In this document: piece by piece, positions 20,765 to 29,456 of the stretch | How the letters are laid out: every line of letters begins with the position of its first letter | How positions within the stretch are numbered: position 1 is the stretch's first letter | From: DASSSQ01 sp963839285 | GTDB lineage: Bacteria > Actinomycetota > Thermoleophilia > Gaiellales > Gaiellaceae | Length of the DNA: 64,000 nt | Direction: 5' to 3' | Assembly (NCBI GenBank): GCA_963839285.1 | Contig: CAWIUN010000020.1 | Location: forward strand, 620,001 to 684,000 | Notes under the pieces: generated by a model | What the model saw: only the letters and a program-made list of their open reading frames with translations | The model's database searches: none | What the model was told of the DNA's origin: nothing | Made by a program: the position numbers and the translations under genes

Positions 20765-21901
20765 GACCCGCCCCCGAGCGGCAGCGACGCGCGCACCGAC
20801 CAGCCGCCTTCCTCCCGCGGCCCGGCCAGGAAGTCGCCGCCGAAGACGGCGACGCGCTCGCGCATGCCGGCGAGCCCGTGCCCGCCCACGTGGCCGTTCC
20901 CGGTGCCGCCGCCGTCGTCGAGCACCTCGATCTCGAGCTCGCCCGGCCCGTAGCGGATGCAGACCTCGACGGACGCACGGCCGGCGTGCTTGAGCGCGTT
21001 CGTGAGCGCCTCCTGGACGATCCGATAGGCGGAGAGGTCGACGCCGAGCGGCAGCGGCCTGCGGCCGCCCTCGACGGCGAGCTCGACCGGCAGCCCGGAC
21101 TCGCGCACCTGGGCGAGCAGCCCGTCCAGCGCGTCCAGCCCCGGCTGCGGCGCGAGGCCGAGCTCGTGCCCGTCCTGGCGCAGCAGCCCGACCAGCCGGC
21201 TCAGCTCGACGAGCGCCTGCCGTCCCGTCTCCTGCACGGCGCGCAGCGGCTCGAGGGCGCGCCCGGGGTCGCCGCGCAGCACCGCCTCGGCCGCGCCGGC
21301 CTGGACGACCATGACCGAGACGGAGTGCGCGACCACGTCGTGCAGCTCGCGGGCGATCCGCGCGCGCTCCTCCTCGACGGCCGCGGCGCGCTCCTGCTCG
21401 AGCCTGGCTCGCGCGCTGCCGCAGCTCGCGCGCCTCCCCCGCCCGCACCCGCAGCGCCATGCCGACGAGCGTCGGCGCCGCGATCACGACCGTCACGAAC
21501 CCGAAGTCGGTGACGTCGTACGCCTCGCCGTTCCCCTGCGCGATCACGATCTGCGCGAGCGACGTCCCGATCGCGAAGGCGAGGCCCGCGAGCGCGCGGC
21601 GCGGCGGCTCGTAGAGACCCACCGAGTAGAGGACGAGGAACATCAGGATCATCGGGCTGAACGGCTCGTGCAGCGAGACGCCGGCGGTCGTCGTGACGAT
21701 GCCGCCGAGCGCGCCGACGGCCAGGACGACGAGCGGCGCACGTCGCCGCACGACGAACGCGAGCGCGGTCAGGCAGAAGACGGGGACGCTCGCGGCGTAG
21801 GGCGTCAGCCGCTCGTGCACGATCTCGAACTGCATCAGCGCGCCCACCGCGACCGCGATCAGCGCGTCCCCGACCCAGGTGGCCGTCAGCATCCGTCGCA
21901 C
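20761..21901 (-). CDS. Two-component sensor histidine kinase (frameshifted)
   Basis: About 379 aa. The N-terminal half has five to six hydrophobic helices (GDALIAVAVGALMQFEIV through VTDFGFVTVVIAAPTLVG), so it probably senses a membrane or envelope signal. After one extra G near 21410 the cytoplasmic part continues with the HisKA_3 phosphoacceptor ARIARELHDVVAHSVSVMVV and an ATPase domain with YRIVQEALTNALKHAG (N box) and GHGLAGMRERV (G box). GTG 21901 is preferred over ATG 21892 because TACGGT lies 6 nt before it. Confidence 0.92.
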
Positions 21902-21907
21902 GCCGAG

Positions 21908-21913
21908 ACCGTA
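21908..21913 (-). promoter_or_regulatory. -10 box of the two-component operon
   Basis: TACGGT on the minus strand, 6 nt before GTG 21901; probably also drives the downstream tlyA and NAD kinase genes. Confidence 0.5.
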
Positions 21914-22082
21914 GCGGGGGCGGGGCCGCGCGTCATCAACGCACGGGCGGACGGCCGTCCGACCCCGGGTGGACGGGGCCGCCGCGGGAACCGACCCGCG
22001 GAATCGATCGCGCGGCCGACGACGCGGCGCCGTCACGCTCCGTAGCGTGGCCGGGACAGCCCGTCCGATCAAGGAGGCAACC

Positions 22083-22284
22083 GTGAAGCTCATCGCACCG
22101 CTGCTCGCGCTCGACGTCGTCCTCTTCGCCCTGAGCGGCATCTTCAAGGACGACACCCACGGCGTCCGCTGGGTCCTCGGCGGCGTCGGCTGGTTCGGCT
22201 TCCTGCTGACGACGCTCGTGCTGGTCGGCGTCGCCGTCACGCTTCCTCGTCCGGAGCCGCCGGCGGCGCGCGGCGGCCGTCTAG
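22083..22284 (+). CDS. Small two-helix membrane protein (probable frameshift at 3' end)
   Basis: GTG 22083 follows one of the few strong Shine-Dalgarno sequences in the window (AAGGAGG, 22071-22077), with TAGCGT at 22043-22048 as a possible -10. The peptide has two hydrophobic stretches, IAPLLALDVVLFALSGIF and WFGFLLTTLVLVGVAVT, around a short KDDTHG loop. The frame then has no stop; moving by one base near 22237 gives an Arg-rich tail and TAG at 22282, total about 66 aa. No family recognised. It is divergent from the sensor kinase and ends inside the MFS gene's stop. Confidence 0.6.
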
Positions 22285-23525
22285 GCGGCTGCGGGCTCGG
22301 CCGAGGCGGTGGGCGGTCCCGGACGGACCGCCCACACGCTCGGCTGCGCGAAGACGATCAGCTCGGTGACGGCCATCACGACGGAGGCGCCGACGAGCGT
22401 CTCGCGGACGCCGAAGTGGGCCGCGACCGGCCCGGCGAGCGCGAGGCCGAGCGGCCCGAGCACGAACGAGCCGAAGGCGTCGTAGGAGCTGACGCGGGAG
22501 AGCGACTCCGGCGGCACCTGCTGCTGGAAGACGGTGAACCAGAGGGCCAGGTGGATGGCGATGCCGACGCCCGCGGTGGCCGAGATCGCCGCCAGCACGG
22601 GCAGCGGCAGCCCGAAGGCGATCCCGAGCGGCTGCAGCACGATCACCCAGGCCGCCATGCACGAGGCGAGCAGCGGCCGCCGCGGCCGGAAGCGGAGCGC
22701 GACGAGGCCGCCGAGCACCGAGCCGACGCCGAAGGCGGTCATCAGCGTCGCCCAGGCGGGCGCGCCGCCGAGGTCGCGCTTGGCGACGACGGGGCCGAGC
22801 ACGAAGTACGAGGAGAAGGCGAAGTTGCCGATCCCGAAGAAGACGATCGTCGTCCAGAGCCAGGTCTGGCGGCGGAACTCGCCCCAGCCGGCGCGCAGGT
22901 CGGCGAAGAAGGAGGTCGGCTCGACGACCTCCGCGCGCGGCGGCAGCTGCAGCCGGGTCAGGAGCAGCGCCGCGACGCCGAACGAGACCGCGTCGGCGGC
23001 GAGCGCCCAGCCGGGGCTCCCGAGCGCGACGAGGACGCCGCCGACCGCGGGCCCGATGATCCCGGTCGTGTTCCGCGAGAGGCCGAGCAGGGCGTTCGCC
23101 TGCTGGAGCCGCCCGGGCGAGATCGTCGCCGGGATCAGGCCCTGCGAGGTCGGGATCACGAAGCCGTCGGCGAGCCCGTAGACCGCCTGCAGGCCGACGA
23201 GCAGCGGGATCGACGCGTGCCCCGAGAGGACGAGCGCCGCGGTCGCCGCCTGCGCCGAGCCCTGCACCGCGGCGACGCCGATCAGGAGCACGTGCCGCGG
23301 CAGCCTGTCGGCGACGACCCCGGCCGCGAGCGTCACCGCCGCCTGGGCGCCCTGCCGCGCCGCGATCACGACCCCGAGCGCGACCGCCGAGTCGGAGACG
23401 TGCAGGACGGCGAACGCGAGCGCGATCGTGGCGACGCCGTCGCCGAGCGCCGAGGTGGTCGTGCTCGAGAAGAGGAGCCGGAAGTCGCGCTCCGTCAGCG
23501 CGCCGAGCCGTCCTGCGAGCCGCAC
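22281..23525 (-). CDS. MFS transporter, probable drug or siderophore exporter
   Basis: 414 aa with twelve predicted helices. LTERDFRLLFSSTTTSALGDG at the N terminus, VVADRLPRHVLLIG (the loop 2-3 Asp-Arg motif) and LLGLSRNTTGIIGPAVGG place it in the MFS_3/EntS-like exporter group. Start GTG 23525 directly abuts the ispA stop, so it belongs to the ispA transcript. Substrate unknown. It sits where dxs and tlyA follow ispA in Bacillus. Confidence 0.9.
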   Translation of the reverse strand: MRLAGRLGALTERDFRLLFSSTTTSALGDGVATIALAFAVLHVSDSAVALGVVIAARQGAQAAVTLAAGVVADRLPRHVLLIGVAAVQGSAQAATAALVLSGHASIPLLVGLQAVYGLADGFVIPTSQGLIPATISPGRLQQANALLGLSRNTTGIIGPAVGGVLVALGSPGWALAADAVSFGVAALLLTRLQLPPRAEVVEPTSFFADLRAGWGEFRRQTWLWTTIVFFGIGNFAFSSYFVLGPVVAKRDLGGAPAWATLMTAFGVGSVLGGLVALRFRPRRPLLASCMAAWVIVLQPLGIAFGLPLPVLAAISATAGVGIAIHLALWFTVFQQQVPPESLSRVSSYDAFGSFVLGPLGLALAGPVAAHFGVRETLVGASVVMAVTELIVFAQPSVWAVRPGPPTASAEPAAA

Positions 23526-24299
23526 CTAGACGGTCCGGACGGCGAGGTCGTCGACGATCTCGGCCAGCACGGAGGTGTCCGCGTCGACCTCGTCCAGCGC
23601 CGCCCGGGCGCGTGCGGCGGCCTCGTCGGCGAGCCGGCGCGCGCCGTCGAGGCCCTCGGTCTCGACGTAGCCGTCGCCGTCGAGGATGTCGTCGACGACC
23701 TGGAAGAGCAGCCCGAGCTCGGCCGCGAAGGCCCGCCACGGGCCCTGCTCCGCCTCGGGCAGCCCGGCGGCCCAGAGCGCCATCGTGACGGCGCCGAAGA
23801 AGAGGCAGCCCGTCTTCAGGCGGTGCACGGTCGCGAGGTCGGCGCCGGGCACCATCGTGTCCAGGTACTGGCCGCCGATCATCCCCAGCGTCGCGTCGGC
23901 GAGCTCGCGCGCGACGTGCGTCGTCTCGTAGCGGCAGGCGAGCCGGAACGCCTCCGCGAGGAGGCCGTCGCCGGCGAGGACGGCCGTGCCGACCCCGTGC
24001 GCGGCCCAGACGGACGGCTTGCCGCGCCGCTCGGCGTCGTCGTCGAGGCCGGGCAGGTCGTCGTGGACGAGCGAGAAGTTGTGCACGCACTCGATCGCGA
24101 GCGCGGCCGGCAGCACCTGCTCGGGCGGCGCGCCGAGCGCCTCCCCGACGGCGAGCGCGAGCACCGGCCGCACGCGCTTGCCGCCCATCTCGACGAGCCC
24201 GTAGCGCATCGAGGCGGCCTGGCCGTGCAGGTCGGGATGGAGCTCGAGCCGCTCGAGCGCCTCCTCGACGAGCGCCTTCAGCTCCTCAGGCGCCCGCAC
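23526..24299 (-). CDS. ispA: Polyprenyl diphosphate synthase (farnesyl/geranylgeranyl type)
   Basis: Chain elongation of isoprenyl diphosphates. 257 aa, somewhat shorter than the usual 290-300. First Asp-rich motif is HDDLPGLDDDAERRG with the GGKRVRP substrate loop before it; the second is VVDDILDGDG, which is more divergent than the usual DDxxD and lacks the common DxxGKD continuation. GTG 24299 overlaps the upstream small gene by 14 nt. Product chain length cannot be fixed from sequence. Position between nusB/xseB and tlyA matches Bacillus ispA. Confidence 0.88.
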   Translation of the reverse strand: MRAPEELKALVEEALERLELHPDLHGQAASMRYGLVEMGGKRVRPVLALAVGEALGAPPEQVLPAALAIECVHNFSLVHDDLPGLDDDAERRGKPSVWAAHGVGTAVLAGDGLLAEAFRLACRYETTHVARELADATLGMIGGQYLDTMVPGADLATVHRLKTGCLFFGAVTMALWAAGLPEAEQGPWRAFAAELGLLFQVVDDILDGDGYVETEGLDGARRLADEAAARARAALDEVDADTSVLAEIVDDLAVRTV

Positions 24300-24477
24300 C
24301 GGCCTGCCTGCGCGCCCGCTGCAGCTCGGCCTCGACCTGCTTGGCCAGCTCCGCGAGCTCGCCCAGCACCTCGACCGCCTGCTCGGGGTCGTCCGTCGCC
24401 TCCAGCCGGGCCCGCGTCGCCTCGAGCCGCCCGAGCAGCTCCTCCGCGCGCGCGAGCGCGTCCTCCGCCTCCGTCAT
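24286..24477 (-). CDS. Small coiled-coil protein at the xseB position
   Basis: 63 aa, almost wholly helical and charged (EDALARAEELLGRLEATRAR, then QAVEVLGELAELAKQVEAEL). This resembles the exonuclease VII small subunit in size and in the VLGELAELAKQVEAEL helix, and it lies between nusB and ispA as xseB does in Bacillus. But no xseA is present here and the match is weak, so the name is not assigned. ATG 24477 overlaps nusB by 4 nt. Confidence 0.65.
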   Translation of the reverse strand: MTEAEDALARAEELLGRLEATRARLEATDDPEQAVEVLGELAELAKQVEAELQRARRQAGAGA

Positions 24478-24854
24478 GCAGCCTCCCTCGCGATTCGACC
24501 CAGAATGCCGTTCACCAGCCTGCCTGCCTCGTCGGACGCGTACCGCTTCGCCAGCGCGACCGCCTCCGCGATCGCCACCTCCTGCGGCACGCGCCGGTCG
24601 AGCAGCTCGAGCGTCGCGATCCGCAGGACGTTCCGCTCGACGACGCCCAGCCGGTCGGCGGGCCAGCCCTCGGCGGCGCCGCTGATCAGGCCGTCGAGGT
24701 CGTCCGCGCGGCCGGCGACCGCCTCGGCGAGGTCGCGCGCGAAGTCGTCGACGTCGCCCTCGTAGAGCGAGGTCAGCGGCTGCCCGGTCAGGTCCCACTG
24801 GTAGAGCAGGAAGAGCGCCGTGCGCCGGGCGGAGCGGCGCGACGTCGCGGTCAC
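24474..24854 (-). CDS. nusB: Transcription antitermination factor NusB
   Basis: All-helical RNA-binding protein that joins NusE (S10) on boxA RNA during rRNA transcription. 126 aa: SRRSARRTALFLLYQWDLTG at the N terminus, VVERNVLRIATLELLDRRVP and AIAEAVALAKRYASDEAGRL followed by VNGILGRIA are the family signatures. GTG 24854 overlaps the asp23 stop (GTGA). Confidence 0.95.
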   Translation of the reverse strand: MTATSRRSARRTALFLLYQWDLTGQPLTSLYEGDVDDFARDLAEAVAGRADDLDGLISGAAEGWPADRLGVVERNVLRIATLELLDRRVPQEVAIAEAVALAKRYASDEAGRLVNGILGRIAREAA

Positions 24855-25141
24855 TCGAGCTCCTCGACGCGGACGTCGACGGCGTCGGGCTCGAGCCCGC
24901 AGATCGTGCGGAGCGCGCCGCCGACGGACTCCTGCACGGCGCGGGCGAGCTCGGGGAGGACGGCGCCGTAGCCGGCGGCGAGCTCGAGCGCGACCCGCGC
25001 CCTGCCGTCGGCGACGGCGAGCTCGAGGCCGCGGCGCGGCCGGCGGACGCGGACGCCGCCGACCGACTCGACGGCGTGGACGACCACGTGCTGCAGCGCC
25101 GCCTCCGAGACGCTGACGCCGGGCGCGAGCTCGTGCGCCAT
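24851..25141 (-). CDS. Asp23/Gls24 (YqhY) family protein
   Basis: 96 aa with the Asp23 layout: VSVSEAALQHVVVHAVESVG, GLELAVADGRARVALELAAG and LARAVQESVGGALRTICGLE followed by VDVRVEEL. The Bacillus homologue YqhY sits in the same accC-nusB position and is linked to control of acetyl-CoA carboxylase. The ATG overlaps the accC stop by one base, so the two are translated in tandem. A role in tuning AccC is inference from locus. Confidence 0.9.
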   Translation of the reverse strand: MAHELAPGVSVSEAALQHVVVHAVESVGGVRVRRPRRGLELAVADGRARVALELAAGYGAVLPELARAVQESVGGALRTICGLEPDAVDVRVEELE

Positions 25142-26490
25142 CAGGCCGGCACCGTCTCGGCCAGCAGCTCGGCGAGCGTGCCGGTCGAGTAGTCGCCGCT
25201 CGCGAAGTCGCGGCTGCGGAGGACGTCGATCGCGACGCTGCGGGTCGTCGGCACGCCCTCGACCTCGAGCTCGGAGAGGGCGCGGACGGCCCGGTCGATC
25301 GCGGCGGGCCGGTCGCCGTCCCAGACGATCAGCTTCGCGAGCATCGAGTCGTAGAAGGGCGGGATCGCCTGGCCCTCGACGATCGCGCCGTCGAGCCGCA
25401 CGCCCGGGCCGAGCGGCGGCCGGAAGCGGGTGACCGTCCCCGGAGACGGCATGAAGTCGCGCTCGGGGTCCTCGGCGTTGATCCGGATCTCGATCGCGTG
25501 CCCCCGGCGCGGCGCCCGGCCGGTCGTCTGCAGCGGCTCGCCGGCGGCGACGCGGAGCTGCTCGCGGACGATGTCGATCCCGGTCACGAGCTCGGTGACC
25601 GGGTGCTCGACCTGCAGGCGCGCGTTCAGCTCGATGAAGTAGAAGCTGCCGTCCGGGCCGAGCAGGAACTCGAAGGTGCCCGCGTTGCGGTAGCCGGTCG
25701 CGCGGCAGGCGCGCTCGGCGGCGGCCTCCATCTCCTCGCGCGTCTCCGGCGTCAGCGCCGCCGAGGGCGACTCCTCGATCAGCTTCTGGTGGCGGCGCTG
25801 GATCGAGCACTCGCGCTCGCCGAGGGTGAGGACGCCGCCGTGCCCGTCGCAGAGCACCTGGATCTCGACGTGGCGGGCCGGGACGACCGCCTTCTCGACG
25901 TAGAGCGTCGGGTCGCCGAAGGCCGCCTCCGCCTCGCCCGCGGCGGTCCGGTAGGCGCGCTCGAGCTCGCCGGGGTCGTGGACGAGGCGCATGCCCTTGC
26001 CGCCGCCGCCTGCCGAGGCCTTCAGCAGCACCGGGAAGCCGAGCTCGGCGGCGGCCTCGCCGGCCTCGTCCAGGTCGGAGGCCCCCTCGGTGCCGGGAAC
26101 GGTCGGGACGCCCGCGTCCCGCATCGCCGAGCGGGCCGCGATCTTGTCGCCCATCTGCTCCATGACGGCGGCGTCCGGGCCGACGAAGACGAGGTCGTTG
26201 TCGACGCACGCGCGCACGAAGGCCGGGTTCTCGGCCAGGAAGCCGTAGCCGGGATGCACCGCCTCGCAGCCGGTCGTCGCCGCGGCCGCGACCACCGACG
26301 GCACGTTCAGGTAGCTGGCCGAGGCGAGCGGCGGCCCGATGCAGACGGCGTGGTCGGCGAGGGAGACGTGCAGCGCGTCCCGGTCCGCGGTCGAGTAGAC
26401 CGCCACGGCCTCGACGCCCAGCTCGTGCAGGGCGCGGACGACGCGGACGGCGATCTCGCCGCGGTTGGCCACGAGGACGCGCGAGAACAT
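25141..26490 (-). CDS. accC: Biotin carboxylase
   Basis: ATP-dependent carboxylation of the biotin on the carrier protein. 449 aa with MFSRVLVANRGEIAVRVVRA, HPGYGFLAENPAF, KASAGGGGKGMRLV (glycine-rich ATP loop), GERECSIQRRHQKLIEESPS and FIELNARLQVEHPVTE with the metal and catalytic residues intact. ATG 26490 is 7 nt from a TAGACT box. Its carrier is probably the biotin domain encoded at 27041-28843, one gene away; its carboxyltransferase partner is not in the window. Confidence 0.97.
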   Translation of the reverse strand: MFSRVLVANRGEIAVRVVRALHELGVEAVAVYSTADRDALHVSLADHAVCIGPPLASASYLNVPSVVAAAATTGCEAVHPGYGFLAENPAFVRACVDNDLVFVGPDAAVMEQMGDKIAARSAMRDAGVPTVPGTEGASDLDEAGEAAAELGFPVLLKASAGGGGKGMRLVHDPGELERAYRTAAGEAEAAFGDPTLYVEKAVVPARHVEIQVLCDGHGGVLTLGERECSIQRRHQKLIEESPSAALTPETREEMEAAAERACRATGYRNAGTFEFLLGPDGSFYFIELNARLQVEHPVTELVTGIDIVREQLRVAAGEPLQTTGRAPRRGHAIEIRINAEDPERDFMPSPGTVTRFRPPLGPGVRLDGAIVEGQAIPPFYDSMLAKLIVWDGDRPAAIDRAVRALSELEVEGVPTTRSVAIDVLRSRDFASGDYSTGTLAELLAETVPA

Positions 26491-26497
26491 CCGGGCA

Positions 26498-26507
26498 AGT
26501 CTAGGCT
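26498..26507. promoter_or_regulatory. Overlapping divergent -10 boxes (accC and phosphatase)
   Basis: AGTCTAGGCT gives TAGACT on the minus strand (26503-26498, 7 nt before accC) and TAGGCT on the plus strand (26502-26507, 7 nt before GTG 26515). The two hexamers share one TA step. Confidence 0.5.
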
Positions 26508-26514
26508 CTGCGCG

Positions 26515-27044
26515 GTGGCGGTCGAGCTCGTCTACGAGACCCATTCGATCTCCGAGGACAACGAGCGCGGGATCGCGACCGGCTGGCTGCCGGGCCGGCT
26601 CTCGGCGGAGGGCCGGCGGCTCGCGGCCGAGCTCGGCGCGCGCCGCCGAGGGGCCCGGGTCGCCTACTGCTCGGACCTGCGGCGCGCGGTCGAGACGGCG
26701 GAGATCGCGTTCGCGGGCTCCGGGACGGAGATCCGGCAGGACGCGCGCCTGCGCGAGGTCGACTACGGCGACTGGAACGGCGCGCCCGTGGCCCGGATCG
26801 AGCCGGAGCGCCGGCGCCGGATCGACGACCCGTTCCCGGGCGGCCAGAGCTACCGCGACGTCGTCGAGCAGACCCGCGCCTTCCTCGAGGACGTGCGCCG
26901 CGAGCACGAGGGCGAGCGGATCGTCGTCGTCGCCCACTCGGCCAACCGCTGGGCGCTGCAGCACCTGCTCGAGGGGACGCCGCTCGAGCAGCTCGTCGAC
27001 GCGCCCTTCGCCTGGCAGGAGGGCTGGCTCTTCCGTAGACCTAG
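26515..27044 (+). CDS. Histidine phosphatase superfamily protein (3' end uncertain)
   Basis: About 175 aa. The phosphate-pocket motif is atypical: ELVYETHSISEDNERG, so the usual RHG is THS; the second His is in VVVAHSANRWALQHLL and the acidic residue in REVDYGDWNG. AYCSDLRRAVETAEIAF is the conserved helix. It ends with WQEGWLF; the frame then misses the stops at 27036 and 27042, so a base is probably lost near 27038. It lies on the opposite strand between accC and the accB fusion, with its own leaderless promoter. Confidence 0.82.
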
Positions 27045-28843
27045 AGCGCGTCGAGCGGCCGGCCCGACGCCGGCTCGAGCTCGAAGAGCAGCTGGCCGAA
27101 CTCGACCGGGTTGCCGTTCTCGACGTGGATCGCGCGGACGATGCCCTCGACGTCGGCCTTGATCTCGTTCATCAGCTTCATCGCCTCGAGGATGCAGAGC
27201 GTCTGCCCGGCCGAGACGGCGTCGCCCACCTCGACGAACGGCGGCGCCCCCGGCTGAGGCGCGCGGTAGAAGGTGCCGACCATCGGCGCGTCGACCGCGA
27301 CGAACCCGTCCGACCGGGGCTCGACGGGCGGCGGCTCCGCCGGCTCGACCGGCGCGAGCGGCGCCACCGACGGCTGTCCGGCCGGCGCGTCGGAGGTGCG
27401 GCGGATCGAGACGCGCATCCCCGCCTCCTCGACCGAGATCTCGCCGACGCCGGTCTCCTGCACGATCCGGACGAGCTCGCGGATCCGCTCGGACCGCGCC
27501 TGGTCGACGCCGCCCGCGCCGAGCGGCTCGCCGCCGGCGTGCCGCGCGCGGATCGTCCGCAGGAGCGGCTCCGCCTCCTCGCCGAAGAGCGCCAGCAGCA
27601 GCAGGTCCTCCTCGGAGGAGGCGAGCCCGTCCGCCGTCGCGCGCAGCGCCTCGAGGTCGACCGGCGGCGTCTCCGCGGGCGCGCCGCCGCCGACGAGCCC
27701 GACCGCGCGGGTGACCGCGGTGTCGACCGGCCCCGGCGGCGTCCCGAACTCGCCCTCGACGAGCGCGCGCACCTCGTCGACGATCGTCGTCCAGCGGCTG
27801 GCGGAGAGGACGTTCAGGAGCGCCTGCGAGGCGAGCACCTGCCCGATCGGCGCCGCGAGCGGCGGCGAGCCGACCTCGGTGCGGATCCGCTGCACCTCCT
27901 CGAGCACCTCCGCCAGGCGGTCCGCGGCCGCGTTTCCCCGCAGCTGCGCGTCGAGCGCGGCGACGAGGCCGACGGGCACCCGGTACTGGGCCGCGCGGAC
28001 GGCCAGCCGCGGCGCGAGCGGCGCAACCGCCTCGTCGCCGATGTGCTCGTCGACGAGGTCGGACGCCTCCCAGAGCCGCGCCACGTCGACGCCGCTCGGG
28101 TAGCCGAGGCCCTCGAGCGCCTGCGCGAGCGACTCGCCGCCGACGCGGTGCACGGTCAGCGCGACCGGGTAGACCGTCGTCGCGACGAGGTCGGCGCCGG
28201 CGCGGATCGCCTCGAGCGAGGTGCCGAGCGCGTTGCCGCCGGCGCCCTGGCAGTAGATGCCGACGGGGAGCCCGCTCGCCTCCCGCAGGGCCGAGACGAG
28301 CTCGGCCGCGCGGTGCGGCTGCAGCGAGCCGGTCGGGTCGTGGAGCAGGATCCGGCTGGCGCCGAGCTCGGGCAGGTTCCGCGCCTGCTCGGCGAGCGAG
28401 CCGATCATCCCGGAGCCGTAGACGAGCCCGGCGTCGAACTCGCGGCCCGCCTCGACGATCGCCTGCGCCGCCTCGCGCAGGTTCGAGACGTCGTTCAGCG
28501 GGTCGTGCAGGCGGAAGATGTCGATGCCGCTCTCGGCCGCGCAGGCGACGAAGCGGCGGGCGAAGTCGCCGCCGACCGGCCGCGAGCCGACGAGGAAGCG
28601 CCCGCGCAGGGCGAGCGCGAGCGGCGTCGTCGTCCGCTCCTTCAGCGCCCGGATCCGCTCCCAGGGGCTCGCGACGCCGCGGCGCACCGCCGTGTCGAAG
28701 ACGCCGCCGCCCGAGACCTCCAGGTAGGCGAAGCCCGCGCCGTCGAGGATCTCGGCGAGCCGCAGCAGGTCCGCCTGCGGGACGCGCCCCGCCAGCGGCT
28801 CCTGCCCGAGCACGCGGATCGTGGTGTCGACGAGCCCCGGCAT
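27041..28843 (-). CDS. Degenerate carboxyltransferase-like domain fused to an AccB-type biotin carrier
   Basis: 600 aa. Residues 1-430 align with the carboxyltransferase domain of oxaloacetate decarboxylase alpha and pyruvate carboxylase (GIDIFRLHDPLNDVSNLREA, NAAADRLAEVLEEVQRIR, APIGQVLASQALLNVL). But the metal Asp is Val11, the carboxylated Lys is His168, the paired His are Tyr197 and Gln199, and the catalytic Thr is Gly236. Residues 450-600 are a complete AccB: SERIRELVRIVQETGVGEIS, a Pro-rich linker, PMVGTFYRAPQPG and the biotin site LEAMKLM with Lys556. It sits at the accB position (efp - accB - accC - asp23 - nusB). It probably carries biotin for AccC; the front domain is likely structural or altered in function. 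Confidence 0.85.
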   Translation of the reverse strand: MPGLVDTTIRVLGQEPLAGRVPQADLLRLAEILDGAGFAYLEVSGGGVFDTAVRRGVASPWERIRALKERTTTPLALALRGRFLVGSRPVGGDFARRFVACAAESGIDIFRLHDPLNDVSNLREAAQAIVEAGREFDAGLVYGSGMIGSLAEQARNLPELGASRILLHDPTGSLQPHRAAELVSALREASGLPVGIYCQGAGGNALGTSLEAIRAGADLVATTVYPVALTVHRVGGESLAQALEGLGYPSGVDVARLWEASDLVDEHIGDEAVAPLAPRLAVRAAQYRVPVGLVAALDAQLRGNAAADRLAEVLEEVQRIRTEVGSPPLAAPIGQVLASQALLNVLSASRWTTIVDEVRALVEGEFGTPPGPVDTAVTRAVGLVGGGAPAETPPVDLEALRATADGLASSEEDLLLLALFGEEAEPLLRTIRARHAGGEPLGAGGVDQARSERIRELVRIVQETGVGEISVEEAGMRVSIRRTSDAPAGQPSVAPLAPVEPAEPPPVEPRSDGFVAVDAPMVGTFYRAPQPGAPPFVEVGDAVSAGQTLCILEAMKLMNEIKADVEGIVRAIHVENGNPVEFGQLLFELEPASGRPLDAL

Positions 28844-28851
28844 CGCGGGAG

Positions 28852-28857
28852 ACCTTA
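28852..28857 (-). promoter_or_regulatory. -10 box of the accB-fusion gene
   Basis: TAAGGT on the minus strand, 8 nt before ATG 28843, in the 37-nt gap after efp. Confidence 0.45.
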
Positions 28858-28880
28858 CCGCGACGGCGCCGACCGCATGC

Positions 28881-29447
28881 CTAGGCCCGCGAGATGTAGC
28901 GCTTCTCGTCGGGCGCGACCTTGATCCGGTCGCCCACGTTGACGAAGAGCGGCACCTGCACGACCGCGCCGGTCTCGAGCGTCGCCGGCTTGGTCACGTT
29001 CGAGACCGTGTCGCCGCGGATCCCCGGCTCGGTGTCGGTCACCTCGAGCTCGACGGACGCGGGCAGCTGCACCCCGGACGGCTCGCCGCCGACGAAGAGC
29101 ACCTGCACCGTCGAGGAGGGCTGCATGAACGGGAGCTCGTCCTCGAGCGCGTCGTGCGGCAGCTCGAGCTGCTCGTAGCTGCTCTCGTCCATGAAGACGA
29201 CGACGTCGCCCGAGTCGTAGAGGTACTGCATGCTCTTCGTCTCGGTGCGGACGCGCTCGAACTTCTCGCCGGCGCGGAAGGTCTTGTCGACGACGGCCTC
29301 GGTCGCGAGCGACTTCAGCTTCGTCCGCACGAACGCGCCGCCCTTGCCCGGCTTGACGTGCTGGAACTCGACGATCCGCCAGACCGAGCCCTCGTGCTCG
29401 ATGTGCATCCCGTTCTTGAAGTTGTTGGTGGAGACGACCTCGGCCAT
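28881..29447 (-). CDS. efp: Elongation factor P
   Basis: Rescues ribosomes stalled at proline runs. 188 aa with three beta-barrel domains: MAEVVSTNNFKNGMHI, the loop VKPGKGGAFVR whose lysine (KPGKG) is the usual modification site, and the C-terminal signature IKVAPDEKRYISRA. Several proteins in this window are proline-rich (43.4-45.2 kb), so EF-P is likely important. ATG 29447 with TACACT 9 nt upstream. First gene of the efp-accB-accC-nusB-ispA series. Confidence 0.97.
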   Translation of the reverse strand: MAEVVSTNNFKNGMHIEHEGSVWRIVEFQHVKPGKGGAFVRTKLKSLATEAVVDKTFRAGEKFERVRTETKSMQYLYDSGDVVVFMDESSYEQLELPHDALEDELPFMQPSSTVQVLFVGGEPSGVQLPASVELEVTDTEPGIRGDTVSNVTKPATLETGAVVQVPLFVNVGDRIKVAPDEKRYISRA

Positions 29448-29456
29448 CGGCCGGCC

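Noticed and set aside
24286..24477. Firm assignment as xseB
   Set aside because: Size, helical nature and position fit, but sequence similarity is weak and xseA is not present.
21969..24971. A 1000-codon open frame on the plus strand
   Set aside because: Only the first part (from 22083) resembles a protein; the rest is antisense to the MFS, ispA and nusB genes.
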